From: Paracoccaceae bacterium
Lineage (GTDB): Bacteria > Pseudomonadota > Alphaproteobacteria > Rhodobacterales > Rhodobacteraceae
Reading direction: 5' to 3'
Assembly (NCBI GenBank): GCA_028749255.1
Contig: JAQTYE010000009.1
Coordinates: 1 to 36,486, forward strand
DNA: 36,486 nucleotides
Under the pieces are notes generated by a model. The model worked only from the letters and a program-made list of their open reading frames with translations, was not told the DNA's origin and ran no database searches. Both the position numbers and the translations under genes were made by a program. Below, in pieces: positions 16,566 to 25,262 of the stretch; within the stretch, counting starts at the first letter, position 1, and every line of letters begins with the position of its first letter.

Positions 16566-18209
16566 TCAGCCCAGCAGGCGGCGGGCAATGACCTGCGCCT
16601 GAATTTCAGCCGCACCTTCAAAGATGTTCAGGATGCGCGCGTCGCACAGAATGCGCGAAATCGCGTATTCCAGCGCGAACCCGTTGCCGCCGTGGATCTG
16701 CAGCGCGTTATCGGCGCTGGCCCAGGCCACGCGTGCGCCCAGCAGTTTCGCCATGCCTGCCTCAAGGTCGCAGCGGTGGCCGTGGTCTTTTTCCCAGGCG
16801 CTGAAATAGGTCAGCTGGCGCGCGATCATGATTTCGACCGCCATCATCGCCAGTTTGCCGCCCACACGCGGGAACTCGATCAGCGATTTGCCGAACTGTT
16901 TGCGGTCGATGGCGTATTTCATGCCAATCTCGCAGGCGGCTTGCGCCACGCCCACGGCGCGGGCTGCGGTCTGGATCCGGGCGCTCTCAAACGTCTCCAT
17001 CAGCTGTTTGAAGCCGCGGCCCTCTTCGCCACCCAGCAGGTTCTCGCCCTTGACCTTGAACCCGTCAAAGCCAAGTTCGTATTCCTTCATGCCGCGATAG
17101 CCCAGCACCTCGATCTCGCCGCCGGTCATGCCCGGGGTCGGGAAGGGGTTTTCATCGGTGCCCGGGGTTTTTTCAGCCAGAAACATCGACAGGCCACGAT
17201 AGTCGGTGGTGTTCGGGTCGGTGCGCGCCAAAAGCGTCATCACATGGGTGCGCGCGGCATGGGTAATCCAGGTCTTGTTGCCGGTCACAACCCAGTCGTC
17301 GCCGTCCTTGACCGCGCGGGTGCGCAGGGCGCCCAGATCCGAGCCGGTGTTCGGTTCGGTGAAAACGGCGGTCGAGAGGATCTCGCCCGAGGCCAGCCCG
17401 GGCAGCCATTTCTGTTTCTGTTCTTCGGTACCGCCACACAGGATCAGTTCGGCCGCGATTTCACTGCGCGTGCCCAAGGAACCCACGCCGATATAGCCGC
17501 GCGAGAGTTCCTCGGTCACCACCACCATCGAGGCCTTCGACAGGCCAAGCCCGCCGTATTCTTCCGGGATGGTCAGGCCAAAAACGCCCAGTTCGGCCAG
17601 TTCCTCGATGGTTTCCATCGGGATCAGTTCATCTTTCAGGTGCCATTCATGGGCGAAGGGGATGACGCGCTCTTCGGCATAGCGGTGGAACTGATCGCGG
17701 ATCATTTCCAGCTCTTCATCCAGACCCGAGGCGCCAAACAGCGCGCGGCCCTGATTGTCTTGCATCAGCGCGACCAGCGCCATGCGCGCGGCTTGGGTGT
17801 TACCGCCCGCGATCAGGGCGGCGGCTTCGGCGCCGGGGGCCCAGGTCAGGCCCAGATCGGCCAGACGCGCGGTTTCGTTTTGCGACATCGGAATGCCACC
17901 GGCGATCTGCGCCAGATATTCGCCAAAGCCGATCTGCAGGATCAGCCCTTCGATTTCGCCGAATTTTCCGTCTTCCGCGATCCGTCCGGCCCAGGCGCGC
18001 AGTTGGATCAGCGACTGGTTATAGGTGGTCAGCCAAGACAGTGCGTGGGCGGCAAACTGGTTCGCCTCCAGCGCGGCGGCCGAGATTTTGCCATCCACAG
18101 TGACCATCGCACGCAGCGCTTCTGTCGCAGCGGCGGTCAGTTTGGCCACTTCGGGCAGGGCGGCCTCGGTCAAGGCCAGCAGGTCGGTCATAAGAACGGT
18201 CTTGGTCAT
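16566..18209 (-). CDS. mcd: Long-form acyl-CoA dehydrogenase, probable (2S)-methylsuccinyl-CoA dehydrogenase
   Basis: This is an FAD-linked acyl-CoA dehydrogenase of 547 residues. About 165 N-terminal residues (DLLALTEAALPEVAKLT onward, helical) precede an ordinary ACAD fold: VIPFAHEWHLKDELIP, TIPEEYGGLGLSKASMVVVTEELSRG, AVFTEPNTGSDLGALRTRA, NKTWITHA, and the C-terminal HGGNGFALEYAISR then ILNIFEGAAEIQ, where E531 should be the catalytic base. The N-terminal extension and length fit Mcd of the ethylmalonyl-CoA pathway (methylsuccinyl-CoA to mesaconyl-CoA), and I recall a similar recO-linked gene in Rhodobacter. Another acyl-CoA substrate is possible. The ATG at 18209 was preferred to one at 18230 by homology; its ribosome site is weak. 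Electrons would pass to EtfAB (etfA is at the far end of the window). Confidence 0.78.
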   Translation of the reverse strand: MTKTVLMTDLLALTEAALPEVAKLTAAATEALRAMVTVDGKISAAALEANQFAAHALSWLTTYNQSLIQLRAWAGRIAEDGKFGEIEGLILQIGFGEYLAQIAGGIPMSQNETARLADLGLTWAPGAEAAALIAGGNTQAARMALVALMQDNQGRALFGASGLDEELEMIRDQFHRYAEERVIPFAHEWHLKDELIPMETIEELAELGVFGLTIPEEYGGLGLSKASMVVVTEELSRGYIGVGSLGTRSEIAAELILCGGTEEQKQKWLPGLASGEILSTAVFTEPNTGSDLGALRTRAVKDGDDWVVTGNKTWITHAARTHVMTLLARTDPNTTDYRGLSMFLAEKTPGTDENPFPTPGMTGGEIEVLGYRGMKEYELGFDGFKVKGENLLGGEEGRGFKQLMETFESARIQTAARAVGVAQAACEIGMKYAIDRKQFGKSLIEFPRVGGKLAMMAVEIMIARQLTYFSAWEKDHGHRCDLEAGMAKLLGARVAWASADNALQIHGGNGFALEYAISRILCDARILNIFEGAAEIQAQVIARRLLG

Positions 18210-18349
18210 ATCAGCCCCATCATGCGCCATGAATCGGTTCGTTTTACGGTTGCACAGTGCTTAGGGACTTTGCAGGTGCAGCGCAATAAAAATTCGCGAA
18301 TGCGGCATGCGCCGACCGAATGTGTCGCAGTGATTTTTGGCCTTCCAGC

Positions 18350-19477
18350 TCAGGCTGCGACCGGGCCGCGACCTTGGGCACGCACAGAGGCCAGCGTCAT
18401 CGTCTCGTATCCCGACAGGACGCGGCGCACCGGGTGGCGGTGTTCGGGCAGGGTGCCCGTCCGCGCCAGATCGGCCAGCGCGGTGGTGGCGGCCAATGCT
18501 GGTTGACGTGCCAGTCGCCCTGCGTTCAGGCTTTCGATGCGGCAGCCATCGGCGATCAGCAGGTGATGATCGGCCAGAAGGATGCCGTGCCAGCCCAGCA
18601 CATTCGGGCGATCAGGCTGCAGCGCGCTGCACCCATCGACCAGATGGCGGGCCTCGACCAGCACTTCGTCTTCGCCGAAGATATATTCAACCGCAGGCCC
18701 CGACAGCGCGATCCGATGCTGCGGCAGCAGCCACAAATCGTGGGTCTGGCCAAAGGATGGCGCACTGAGCCGCACCGGGCGCAGGTTGCCCAGTGCGGGC
18801 AGGCTGATACGGCCCGACCAGACCACTTGCTGCACCCCGGCATCGACGGTTTGCACCCAGTCCCCCGCGCGCAGGCTGCCTGCCGGGCGCAGGCCATACG
18901 GTGTTTCCAGCGGGGTCGAGGGGGCAAAGCAGGCGGCGGGGCCCAGCGGGTGCAGATGGTCGCCCAATGCTAACCAATCGACGCGCGGACCGATCCGGGC
19001 CGCTTCGGTGCCCGGGGCTGCGCCGGTGGCCAGTGTCAGCAGATCGTCGCGCGGCATCGGCAACGGGGCACTGCCTGCGCGTTGACGCAAGGTGCCCGCA
19101 TCCAGCGCCTCGAGGGTCAGCAGGCTTTCGCCATGCGTCGCATCCCAGCGCCAGATCAACCGCATGCGCCCCCCCGCGATCATCGCGTCAGTGGCATCAA
19201 GCGAGATCGAATGAAACGCGGCGCCGTGACGCTGTAGCAAGGTGATTTGCCCTTGCGCGGTAAAGCCCAATGAGAAAAAGCGTGGCTGCGGGCCTGCCCG
19301 TGACAGATGGACCAGCGGCAGCAGCTCTGGCTCTCCGCGCATCAGCGTGAATTCAAGCATCATGCTGCCCTGCGGCAGCTGCGCGGGCAGCGCGCGTGGC
19401 GCAAGCGTGATTGCGCCTTCGCCCGGCAGATGTGCCGCGAACCATCCGGTATGGGTCTGTGCCGTTGCTGTCTGCAT
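18350..19477 (-). CDS. Hint-domain protein (second gene of the Hint operon)
   Basis: The 375-residue protein has an unrecognised beta-rich N-terminal half (about 1-175, with alternating strands such as MMLEFTLMRG, PRFFSLGFTA and RMRLIWRWD, possibly lectin-like) and a C-terminal Hint (Hedgehog/intein) domain. The latter begins at C183 in AACFAPSTPLETPYGLRPAG, continues LRAGDWVQT and LLPQHRIAL (251-259), and lacks the terminal His-Asn of true inteins. Rhodobacteraceae carry many such proteins of unknown function. The start ATG has AGGAGG that overlaps the stop of the upstream Hint gene (9 bases between the reading frames), so the two are translationally coupled. No signal peptide is evident. 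Confidence 0.8.
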   Translation of the reverse strand: MQTATAQTHTGWFAAHLPGEGAITLAPRALPAQLPQGSMMLEFTLMRGEPELLPLVHLSRAGPQPRFFSLGFTAQGQITLLQRHGAAFHSISLDATDAMIAGGRMRLIWRWDATHGESLLTLEALDAGTLRQRAGSAPLPMPRDDLLTLATGAAPGTEAARIGPRVDWLALGDHLHPLGPAACFAPSTPLETPYGLRPAGSLRAGDWVQTVDAGVQQVVWSGRISLPALGNLRPVRLSAPSFGQTHDLWLLPQHRIALSGPAVEYIFGEDEVLVEARHLVDGCSALQPDRPNVLGWHGILLADHHLLIADGCRIESLNAGRLARQPALAATTALADLARTGTLPEHRHPVRRVLSGYETMTLASVRAQGRGPVAA

Positions 19478-19486
19478 CCGTCCCTC

Positions 19487-21064
19487 CTATGCCGCGGTGG
19501 TCAGTTCGGACCAAAGCCGGGCCTCGAAGCCGCGCAGCATGCGCCGAGCTGCCGGGCTGTAGCCGGTGCCTGTTTTCGGGTCTATTTCGGGAAAAATCGC
19601 GCAGATCTCGGCCTGGATTGCGGCCTCCATTCCGCCCAGAACATGGGGCCCGGGCAGGAAGCTCTCGGTCGCAAGGCCTTCGGAAAACACCACCTGATGG
19701 CGATCAAACAGGATGTGGACATATTCCACCGTGCCACCTTCGGCGATCTCGACTGTGGTGCCATTGACCAGATCCTTGGCGGCGACCAGGATTTCCGCCT
19801 CGCCAAACAACAGTTCGGCCATCGGGTCGCGCACAAGGACGCGATGCTGCGGCGAAACCAGCAGATCATCGTGCCGCCCAAAGGCCCCGGCGCGGATGCG
19901 GACCGGCGCCATCGGTCCTGTGGCCACGACCTGCCGCTGCCCGACCCAGCGCACCGGCTGCGGCCCGTTATCCTGGGTCAGCACCAGATCGCCGGGGCGC
20001 AGGCCCTCGACCGCGCGGGGGCCGTCAGGGGTGGCGATCCGGGTGCCTGCGGTGAAACAGGGAACTACCTCGACCGTGACAAAGCCGATATCACTGTGGC
20101 CATCGCTGCTTTCCACCGCGTAGGTGAAGTTCACCGTCTCTTCTTCGGCATCGGTCTGGACCGTCAGCGTGCCGTCGGCGTTCAGCGTCACCTGCTCGCC
20201 CGAGGCCAGGGTGACGGTATCGCCCGCGCTGACCGCCACGCCGTTGATATGGGTGATGGTCAGCGTGCCGCCGGTGCTGTTTGAATCGTTGCTCAGAACG
20301 TCAATGGTGCGGCTGTCGCCCGGGGCGATATGGGCCGTGTCATCGTTGGCGATCAATACGGTCTGCACGCTGTCGGCCGCGATCAGCAGGTTCGAGTCAT
20401 AGTTTGAATCCGATGTATCGGCGATGCCGATGCGGATCGAGTTCACCTCTCCCACATTGACGGGGAAGGTCAGCGACATCGTGACGGTGAAGCCGTCCAT
20501 CTCGGTATTATAGGAATCCCCCGTATTCGAGATGTAGAGGTTTTCGTTATTCTGGCTATTGACGTTGATGACCGAGGTATTGCCGTTGCCCACGCCCAGC
20601 TCGACATAGGAACCGTTGACCCAAACCCCCACGACATCGTTGTAGATCGAGTTGATGTATTCGGGATATTCATCCGACGCGAAGGTGAACGAGATCGTCA
20701 TCGTGTCGCCGGTGGGGATGAAATCCACATCCAGCCAGGCGGCATCATAGGTGGTTGCCCCGGCGATCGCGTTGAAATCGGCGTTGTTGTTCACCCCATA
20801 GGTATTGGTCGAGGTATTGGCCGAGGTATTCACATCGCCGCGCGAATTGGTGAAGCTGCTGGCATAGCCGGTGGACAGGATCACCCCGGTATCGCTCGGC
20901 GTTGCCTCGGGCGACAGTGCGTCGCCATTCGAATAGATCGCCGAAGACCGGCTGTCGCCGGTATAAGATGCCCCGACAACCGTGACGCCATCGCCGAAAA
21001 TCGTCTCGGCCATCTGCACGGCCGAAGCGTTCGTGTTATAGCTCAATTCACGCGCGTAGGGCAC
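19487..21064 (-). CDS. Choice-of-anchor L / Ig-like / Hint domain protein
   Basis: The 525-residue protein has three parts. Residues about 5-235 form a choice-of-anchor L-like domain (ELSYNTNASAVQMAETIFGDGV, FASDEYPEYINSIYNDVVGVWVNG), Asn/Thr/Asp-rich. Residues about 240-335 form an Ig/cadherin-like repeat (DVLSNDSN, GTLTVQTDAEEETVNFTY). From C336 (CFTAGTRIATPDGPRAVEGL) runs a Hint domain with RPGDLVLTQDNG and VSPQHRVLV, plus a conserved C-terminal tail (PARRMLRGFEARLW). No N-terminal signal is visible; such proteins may be surface or type-I-secreted, which is inference. I chose GTG 21064 because GGAGG lies 5 bases upstream. That ribosome site is inside a hairpin. It is coupled to the following Hint gene. 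Confidence 0.82.
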   Translation of the reverse strand: MPYARELSYNTNASAVQMAETIFGDGVTVVGASYTGDSRSSAIYSNGDALSPEATPSDTGVILSTGYASSFTNSRGDVNTSANTSTNTYGVNNNADFNAIAGATTYDAAWLDVDFIPTGDTMTISFTFASDEYPEYINSIYNDVVGVWVNGSYVELGVGNGNTSVINVNSQNNENLYISNTGDSYNTEMDGFTVTMSLTFPVNVGEVNSIRIGIADTSDSNYDSNLLIAADSVQTVLIANDDTAHIAPGDSRTIDVLSNDSNSTGGTLTITHINGVAVSAGDTVTLASGEQVTLNADGTLTVQTDAEEETVNFTYAVESSDGHSDIGFVTVEVVPCFTAGTRIATPDGPRAVEGLRPGDLVLTQDNGPQPVRWVGQRQVVATGPMAPVRIRAGAFGRHDDLLVSPQHRVLVRDPMAELLFGEAEILVAAKDLVNGTTVEIAEGGTVEYVHILFDRHQVVFSEGLATESFLPGPHVLGGMEAAIQAEICAIFPEIDPKTGTGYSPAARRMLRGFEARLWSELTTAA

Positions 21065-21120
21065 GTCCGCCTCCATATATTGGAGGCAGTGCAAACACTG
21101 CTACAGGATCTGTGATCCTG
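21065..21120 (-). promoter_or_regulatory. Three-hairpin leader with sequestered Shine-Dalgarno
   Basis: Read on the minus strand there are three successive perfect hairpins: CAGGATC-ACA-GATCCTG (21120-21104), GCAGTG-TTTG-CACTGC (21101-21086) and CCTCCA-ATATA-TGGAGG (21086-21070). The 3' arm of the last contains GGAGG, the Shine-Dalgarno of the GTG start at 21064. Folding would mask the ribosome site. The second and third hairpins share one base. Regulation is inferred from pairing only. Confidence 0.6.
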
Positions 21121-21355
21121 CCCTTTGTCCGGGCCGTTGTGGCCTCTGGTTTTATGTGGGTGCGTTGACCCTGCTCGTGTTGCCCTGCCTCGGGACTTTT
21201 ATTTTTATCAATACTATGCCGCATTTAGGCCGTGAGGGAACCCTTTTGTTAAGGGTTGCGGCCCGACCCGGGGCAGGGTGGTCCTGAGGCAACACCTCTG
21301 TTGTGTCGTCGGGCGTGCAGGGCTAAGCCTTGGGCATACAAGACAAGGAGCCGTC

Positions 21356-22495
21356 ATGAGCCTCGATCCCGTCAAACTCACCGCCGATCTGATCCGCTGT
21401 CCTTCGGTCACGCCCGCAGAAGGCGGTGCGTTGCAACTGCTTGAAGGGCTGCTTGCGCAGGCGGGGTTTGCCTGCACGCGGGTGGATCGCAACGGCATTC
21501 CGAACCTGTTCGCGCGCTGGGGCGACAAGGGGGTGAATACCTTTGGTTTCAACGGCCATACCGATGTGGTGCCGGTGGGCGATGCCAAGGCCTGGACGCA
21601 TGACCCGTTCGGTGGCGAGATCCACGGCGGCGAACTGTGGGGGCGTGGGGCCACCGACATGAAATCGGGGGTCGCGGCTTTTGTTGCGGCGGCGGTGGAT
21701 TTCGTGCGCACGACGCCACCCGAAGGCGCGCTGGTCTTGACCATCACCGGCGACGAAGAAGGCGTGGGCCGCGACGGCACCCGGGCGCTGCTGGATTGGA
21801 TGGATGCGCAGGGCGAGGCGATGTCGGTCTGTCTGGTGGGCGAGCCGACCTGCCCTGACAAGATGGGCGAGATGATGAAGATCGGGCGCCGCGGCTCGAT
21901 GACCTTCTACCTGGATGCGGCGGGGGTGCAGGGGCATTCCGCCTATCCGCATCGTGCGAAAAACCCGCTGCATGCGCTGGTTGACCTGCTGGGCCGGATG
22001 ACCGCCGAACCGCTGGATCACGGCACCGATCATTTCGACGCCAGCACGCTGCAAATCACCACCATCGACTGTGGCAACCCGGCCAATAACGTGATCCCCG
22101 CGAAGGCCAGCGCCACCGTCAACATCCGCTTCAACGACGCCCACACCAGCGCCAGTATCGAGGCTTGGGCGCAAACGCTGATCGCCGGTGTTGCGGCGGC
22201 CACAGGCGTCACCTTCAGCCTGCGCACCGAGGTTTCTGGCGAAAGCTTCCTGACGCCGCCGGGCGATTTCGTGGCGCTGGTCGCCCGCGCGGTCGAGGCG
22301 GAAACCGGGATCAGGCCCGAACTTTCGACCTCGGGCGGCACCTCGGACGCACGTTTCGTCAAAGATCACTGCCCGGTGCTGGAATTCGGCCTTGTCGGGC
22401 GCACCATGCATCAGGTCGATGAACGCGTGCCGGTGGCGCAGATCACCCAGCTGAAATCCATCTACTCCCGGATCTTGCAGGAGTATTTCGCATGA
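21356..22495 (+). CDS. dapE: Succinyl-diaminopimelate desuccinylase
   Basis: DapE removes succinate from N-succinyl-L,L-diaminopimelate in lysine and peptidoglycan synthesis. The 379-residue M20 metallopeptidase shows the zinc ligands and catalytic residues: H68 and D70 (FNGHTDVVP), D101 ([10 protein letters not shown]), E134 and E135 (TGDEEG), the glutamate in LVGEPT and the C-terminal [12 protein letters not shown] histidine. A dimerisation segment with [10 protein letters not shown] and QGHSAYPH is in place. The ATG at 21356 has AAGGAG 5 bases upstream. A 4-base overlap couples it to the next GNAT gene. Confidence 0.97.
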   Translation: MSLDPVKLTADLIRCPSVTPAEGGALQLLEGLLAQAGFACTRVDRNGIPNLFARWGDKGVNTFGFNGHTDVVPVGDAKAWTHDPFGGEIHGGELWGRGATDMKSGVAAFVAAAVDFVRTTPPEGALVLTITGDEEGVGRDGTRALLDWMDAQGEAMSVCLVGEPTCPDKMGEMMKIGRRGSMTFYLDAAGVQGHSAYPHRAKNPLHALVDLLGRMTAEPLDHGTDHFDASTLQITTIDCGNPANNVIPAKASATVNIRFNDAHTSASIEAWAQTLIAGVAAATGVTFSLRTEVSGESFLTPPGDFVALVARAVEAETGIRPELSTSGGTSDARFVKDHCPVLEFGLVGRTMHQVDERVPVAQITQLKSIYSRILQEYFA

Positions 22496-22908
22496 CCGAG
22501 ATCGTCGAGACATCGGACCTGGCGGCGTGCCACGCGCTGCGTCGGGCGATTTTCATCGACGAGCAGGGCGTGCCCGAGGCCGATGAATGGGATGATCTGG
22601 ACGCCGAGGCGGTGCACCTTCTGGCGCGCGATGGCGCCACGCCGGTCGGTACCGCCCGGCTGCTGCATCGGGGCGATATCGGCAAGATCGGCCGCGTCTG
22701 CGTGGTGAAAACCGCGCGCGGAACCGGGCTTGGCGCGGCATTGATCACCGAGGGCTGTGCCCGTTTGGAGGCGATGGGCTGTGGGTCGGCCAAGCTTGGC
22801 GCGCAGGTCCATGCGATCCCGTTTTATGAAAAACTGGGCTTTTCCGTTTGCGGCCCGGTTTATGATGATGCCGGCATCCCGCATCGCGATATGGAAAAAG
22901 CGCTCTGA
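22492..22908 (+). CDS. GNAT N-acetyltransferase (ElaA/YjcF-like)
   Basis: This 138-residue single GNAT domain has [20 protein letters not shown] (about residues 15-34), typical of the ElaA/YjcF group, then [20 protein letters not shown] with the acetyl-CoA loop ARGTGLG (about 75-81) and [21 protein letters not shown] near the end. The substrate is unknown. It overlaps the dapE stop by 4 bases (ATGA), so it is co-expressed with dapE; a link to cell-wall or amino-acid metabolism is inference. A dispersed-repeat hairpin begins immediately after its stop and may end the transcript. Confidence 0.9.
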   Translation: MTEIVETSDLAACHALRRAIFIDEQGVPEADEWDDLDAEAVHLLARDGATPVGTARLLHRGDIGKIGRVCVVKTARGTGLGAALITEGCARLEAMGCGSAKLGAQVHAIPFYEKLGFSVCGPVYDDAGIPHRDMEKAL

Positions 22909-22909
22909 T

Positions 22910-22956
22910 CTTCTTCTTGGCGAAAATACTCCGGGGGTGCGGGGGCTGGCCCCCGC
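22910..22956 (-). repeat. Dispersed repeat copy 4 with terminator-like hairpin
   Basis: CTTCTTCTTGG-CGA-AAATACTC (22910-22931), the inverse of the GAGTATTT/CCAAGAAGAAG element, starts 2 bases after the GNAT stop. It is followed by GCGGGGGC-TG-GCCCCCGC (22939-22956) and TTT, which resembles an intrinsic terminator with a short T-run. Confidence 0.8.
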
Positions 22957-22999
22957 TTTCCCCGCGTGACGGCCCGCGTGGGCCATGATAGGCAGGACC

Positions 23000-25258
23000 A
23001 TGACCCAGATCCCGACCAAAGACCAAATTCTTGCCTGGCTTGCCGACCACCCCGGCGCCGGGGCCAAACGTGACATCGCCAAAGCCTTCGGGATCAAGGG
23101 CGCTGCCCGGATCGAGCTGAAGCGCATCTTGAAAGAGATGGAGGCCGAAGGCACGCTGGAACGTCGCCGCACACACTATCACGACAGTGCCAAATTGCCG
23201 CCGGTCTCGGTGCTGCAGATCCTGGCGCCGGATGATGCGGGCGATCAATGGGCGCGGGCGGTGGAATGGGCGGGCGAGGGCCCCGAGCCGCGCATCCTGT
23301 TCGTCCCGCGCGCGGGCGATACGGCGCTGGCTCAGGGTGACCGGATTCTGGCGCGGATCGCCGAGGTTGCGGGCGAGACCCACACGTATGAAGCCCGGAT
23401 GATCCGCAAGATCGGCGAGGCCGCACATCGCGTTGTCGGCATCTTCCGCAAATCCGCCGAGGGTGGTCGGATCACGCCGATCGACAAGGGCGCCGACAAG
23501 GATTGGCTGGTGCCGCCGGGCGCCACATTCGATGCCCGCGATGGCGAGTTGGTCGAGGCCGAGCAGATGGGCCCCAGGGGCCGCATGGGCCTGCCCAAGG
23601 CCCGGGTGATCGAACGGCTGGGCGATCCGAGCGCGCCGCGTGCGGTGTCGCTGATCGCGATTCATCAGCACGGCATCCCCGACGATTTCCCCGACGAGGT
23701 GGTGGCCGAAGCTGACGCGGCCAAGCCCGCCGGGTTCGAGGGGCGTGAAGACCTGACCGATCTGCCCTTTGTCACCATCGACCCGGCCGATGCGCGCGAC
23801 CGCGACGATGCCTGTCTGGCGATCCCCGATGACGACCCGGCCAATGAGGGCGGCCATATCCTTTGGGTGGCGATTGCCGATGTGGCGCATTACGTGACGC
23901 CCGGCTCGGCGCTGGACCGCGAGGCGCGCAAACGGGGCAACTCCACCTATTTCCCGGACCGTGTCGTGCCGATGCTGCCCGATCGTCTGTCGGGCGATCT
24001 GTGTTCTTTGCATGAACATGTGCCGCGCGCGGTGCTGGCCGTGCGGATGAAGATTGACAGCGCGGGGCAAAAGCTCGGTCATCGGTTTACGCGGGGGGTG
24101 ATCAACTCGGTCGGCTCGTTGGAATATGCGCAGGTGCAGGCCGCGCATGACGGTGCGCCCGATGACAAGACCGCGTCTTTGGTCGCCGACGTTATCGACC
24201 CGCTCTATGAGTGCTATCACGCGCTGAGCCGCGCCCGGTCTGCCCGCCAGCCGCTGGATCTGGACCTGCCCGAGCGGCAGATCGTGATCGGCGAGGATGG
24301 CAAGGTCGCCTCGGTCAAGTTCAAGGACCGGATCGACGCGCATAAGCTGATCGAAGAATTCATGGTGCTGGCCAATGTCGCCGCCGCCGAGGAACTGGAG
24401 CGGCTGCGCCGTCCGCTGCTGTATCGCGTCCACGAAGAACCGAGCCCGGAAAAGCTGGATGCGCTGCGCGAAGTAGCGCAGGCTTCGGGGTTCACGCTGG
24501 CCAAGGGGCAGGTGCTGAAGACCGCGCATCTGAACCGGCTGCTGGCGCAGGCCGAGGGCACCGAATTCGACGAGCTACTGAACATCAGCACGCTGCGCTC
24601 GATGACGCAGGCCTATTACCACCCGCAGAATCTGGGCCATTTCGGGCTGGCGTTGCGGTCTTATGCGCATTTCACCAGCCCGATCCGGCGCTATTCCGAC
24701 CTGATCGTGCACCGCGCGCTGATTTCGGGGCATGGCTGGGGCAAGGACGGGCTGTCGGCGCATGACATTGAAATGCTGGAGGAAACGGCCAAGCAGATTT
24801 CCGACACCGAGCGGCGCAGCATGGTGGCCGAACGCGACACCACCGACCGCTATCTGGCCGCCTATCTGAGCGATCGCGTGGGCGCGGAATTCACCGGGCG
24901 GATCAGTGGTGTGCAGAAATTCGGCGCCTTCGTGAAGCTGGATGAAACCGGCGCGGACGGGTTGATCCCGGTGCGCGAAATCGGGCGCGAGTTCTTCCAC
25001 TATGATCGCGACAGCCAAACCCTGATGGGGGCCGATACCGGGTTGACCATCACCGTCGGTCAGCGGGTTCTGGTGCGGCTGGCCGAGGCGATTCCGATGA
25101 CCGGCGGTCTGATGCTGGAACTGCTGGAACTGGAGGGCGGGCCGCTGCCCGCAGGTGGCCGTGGCGGTGGCAAGGGCATGCGGCGCGGGCGCAAACCGGC
25201 GGCCTTCAAGGCGCGGGAACGCGGTATTGCGCGCAAGGTCAAACGCACCCGCAAGTAA
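23000..25258 (+). CDS. rnr: Ribonuclease R
   Basis: RNase R is a processive 3'-5' exoribonuclease able to degrade structured RNA. The 752 residues show an N-terminal winged-helix-like region (TKDQILAWLADHPGAGAKRDIAKAFG), cold-shock-type OB domains, the RNB catalytic domain with IDPADARDRDDACLA at about 259-272 (metal-binding aspartates), YAHFTSPIRRYSDLIVHR, then an S1 domain (about 629-715; FTGRISGVQKFGAFVKL) and a basic Lys/Arg tail. I chose the ATG at 23000 (AGGA just upstream) over the ATG 15 bases earlier. It faces the convergent PLD-family gene with 4 bases between the stops. Confidence 0.96.
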   Translation: MTQIPTKDQILAWLADHPGAGAKRDIAKAFGIKGAARIELKRILKEMEAEGTLERRRTHYHDSAKLPPVSVLQILAPDDAGDQWARAVEWAGEGPEPRILFVPRAGDTALAQGDRILARIAEVAGETHTYEARMIRKIGEAAHRVVGIFRKSAEGGRITPIDKGADKDWLVPPGATFDARDGELVEAEQMGPRGRMGLPKARVIERLGDPSAPRAVSLIAIHQHGIPDDFPDEVVAEADAAKPAGFEGREDLTDLPFVTIDPADARDRDDACLAIPDDDPANEGGHILWVAIADVAHYVTPGSALDREARKRGNSTYFPDRVVPMLPDRLSGDLCSLHEHVPRAVLAVRMKIDSAGQKLGHRFTRGVINSVGSLEYAQVQAAHDGAPDDKTASLVADVIDPLYECYHALSRARSARQPLDLDLPERQIVIGEDGKVASVKFKDRIDAHKLIEEFMVLANVAAAEELERLRRPLLYRVHEEPSPEKLDALREVAQASGFTLAKGQVLKTAHLNRLLAQAEGTEFDELLNISTLRSMTQAYYHPQNLGHFGLALRSYAHFTSPIRRYSDLIVHRALISGHGWGKDGLSAHDIEMLEETAKQISDTERRSMVAERDTTDRYLAAYLSDRVGAEFTGRISGVQKFGAFVKLDETGADGLIPVREIGREFFHYDRDSQTLMGADTGLTITVGQRVLVRLAEAIPMTGGLMLELLELEGGPLPAGGRGGGKGMRRGRKPAAFKARERGIARKVKRTRK

Positions 25259-25262
25259 GGTG

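Noticed and set aside
16692-18506. 604-codon open frame antisense to the acyl-CoA dehydrogenase gene
   Set aside because: Same reason: it mirrors a clear ACAD gene and shows no recognisable domain.
19487-21064. Recent horizontal transfer of the choice-of-anchor/Hint gene based on its less GC-rich 5' part
   Set aside because: The lower GC follows from the Asn, Thr, Ser, Asp and Tyr-rich repeat-like protein; the Hint half has codon use like its neighbours and the family is native to this group.
22745-24529. 594-codon open frame antisense to rnr
   Set aside because: It runs opposite the RNase R catalytic domain and across an intergenic repeat; no family features.
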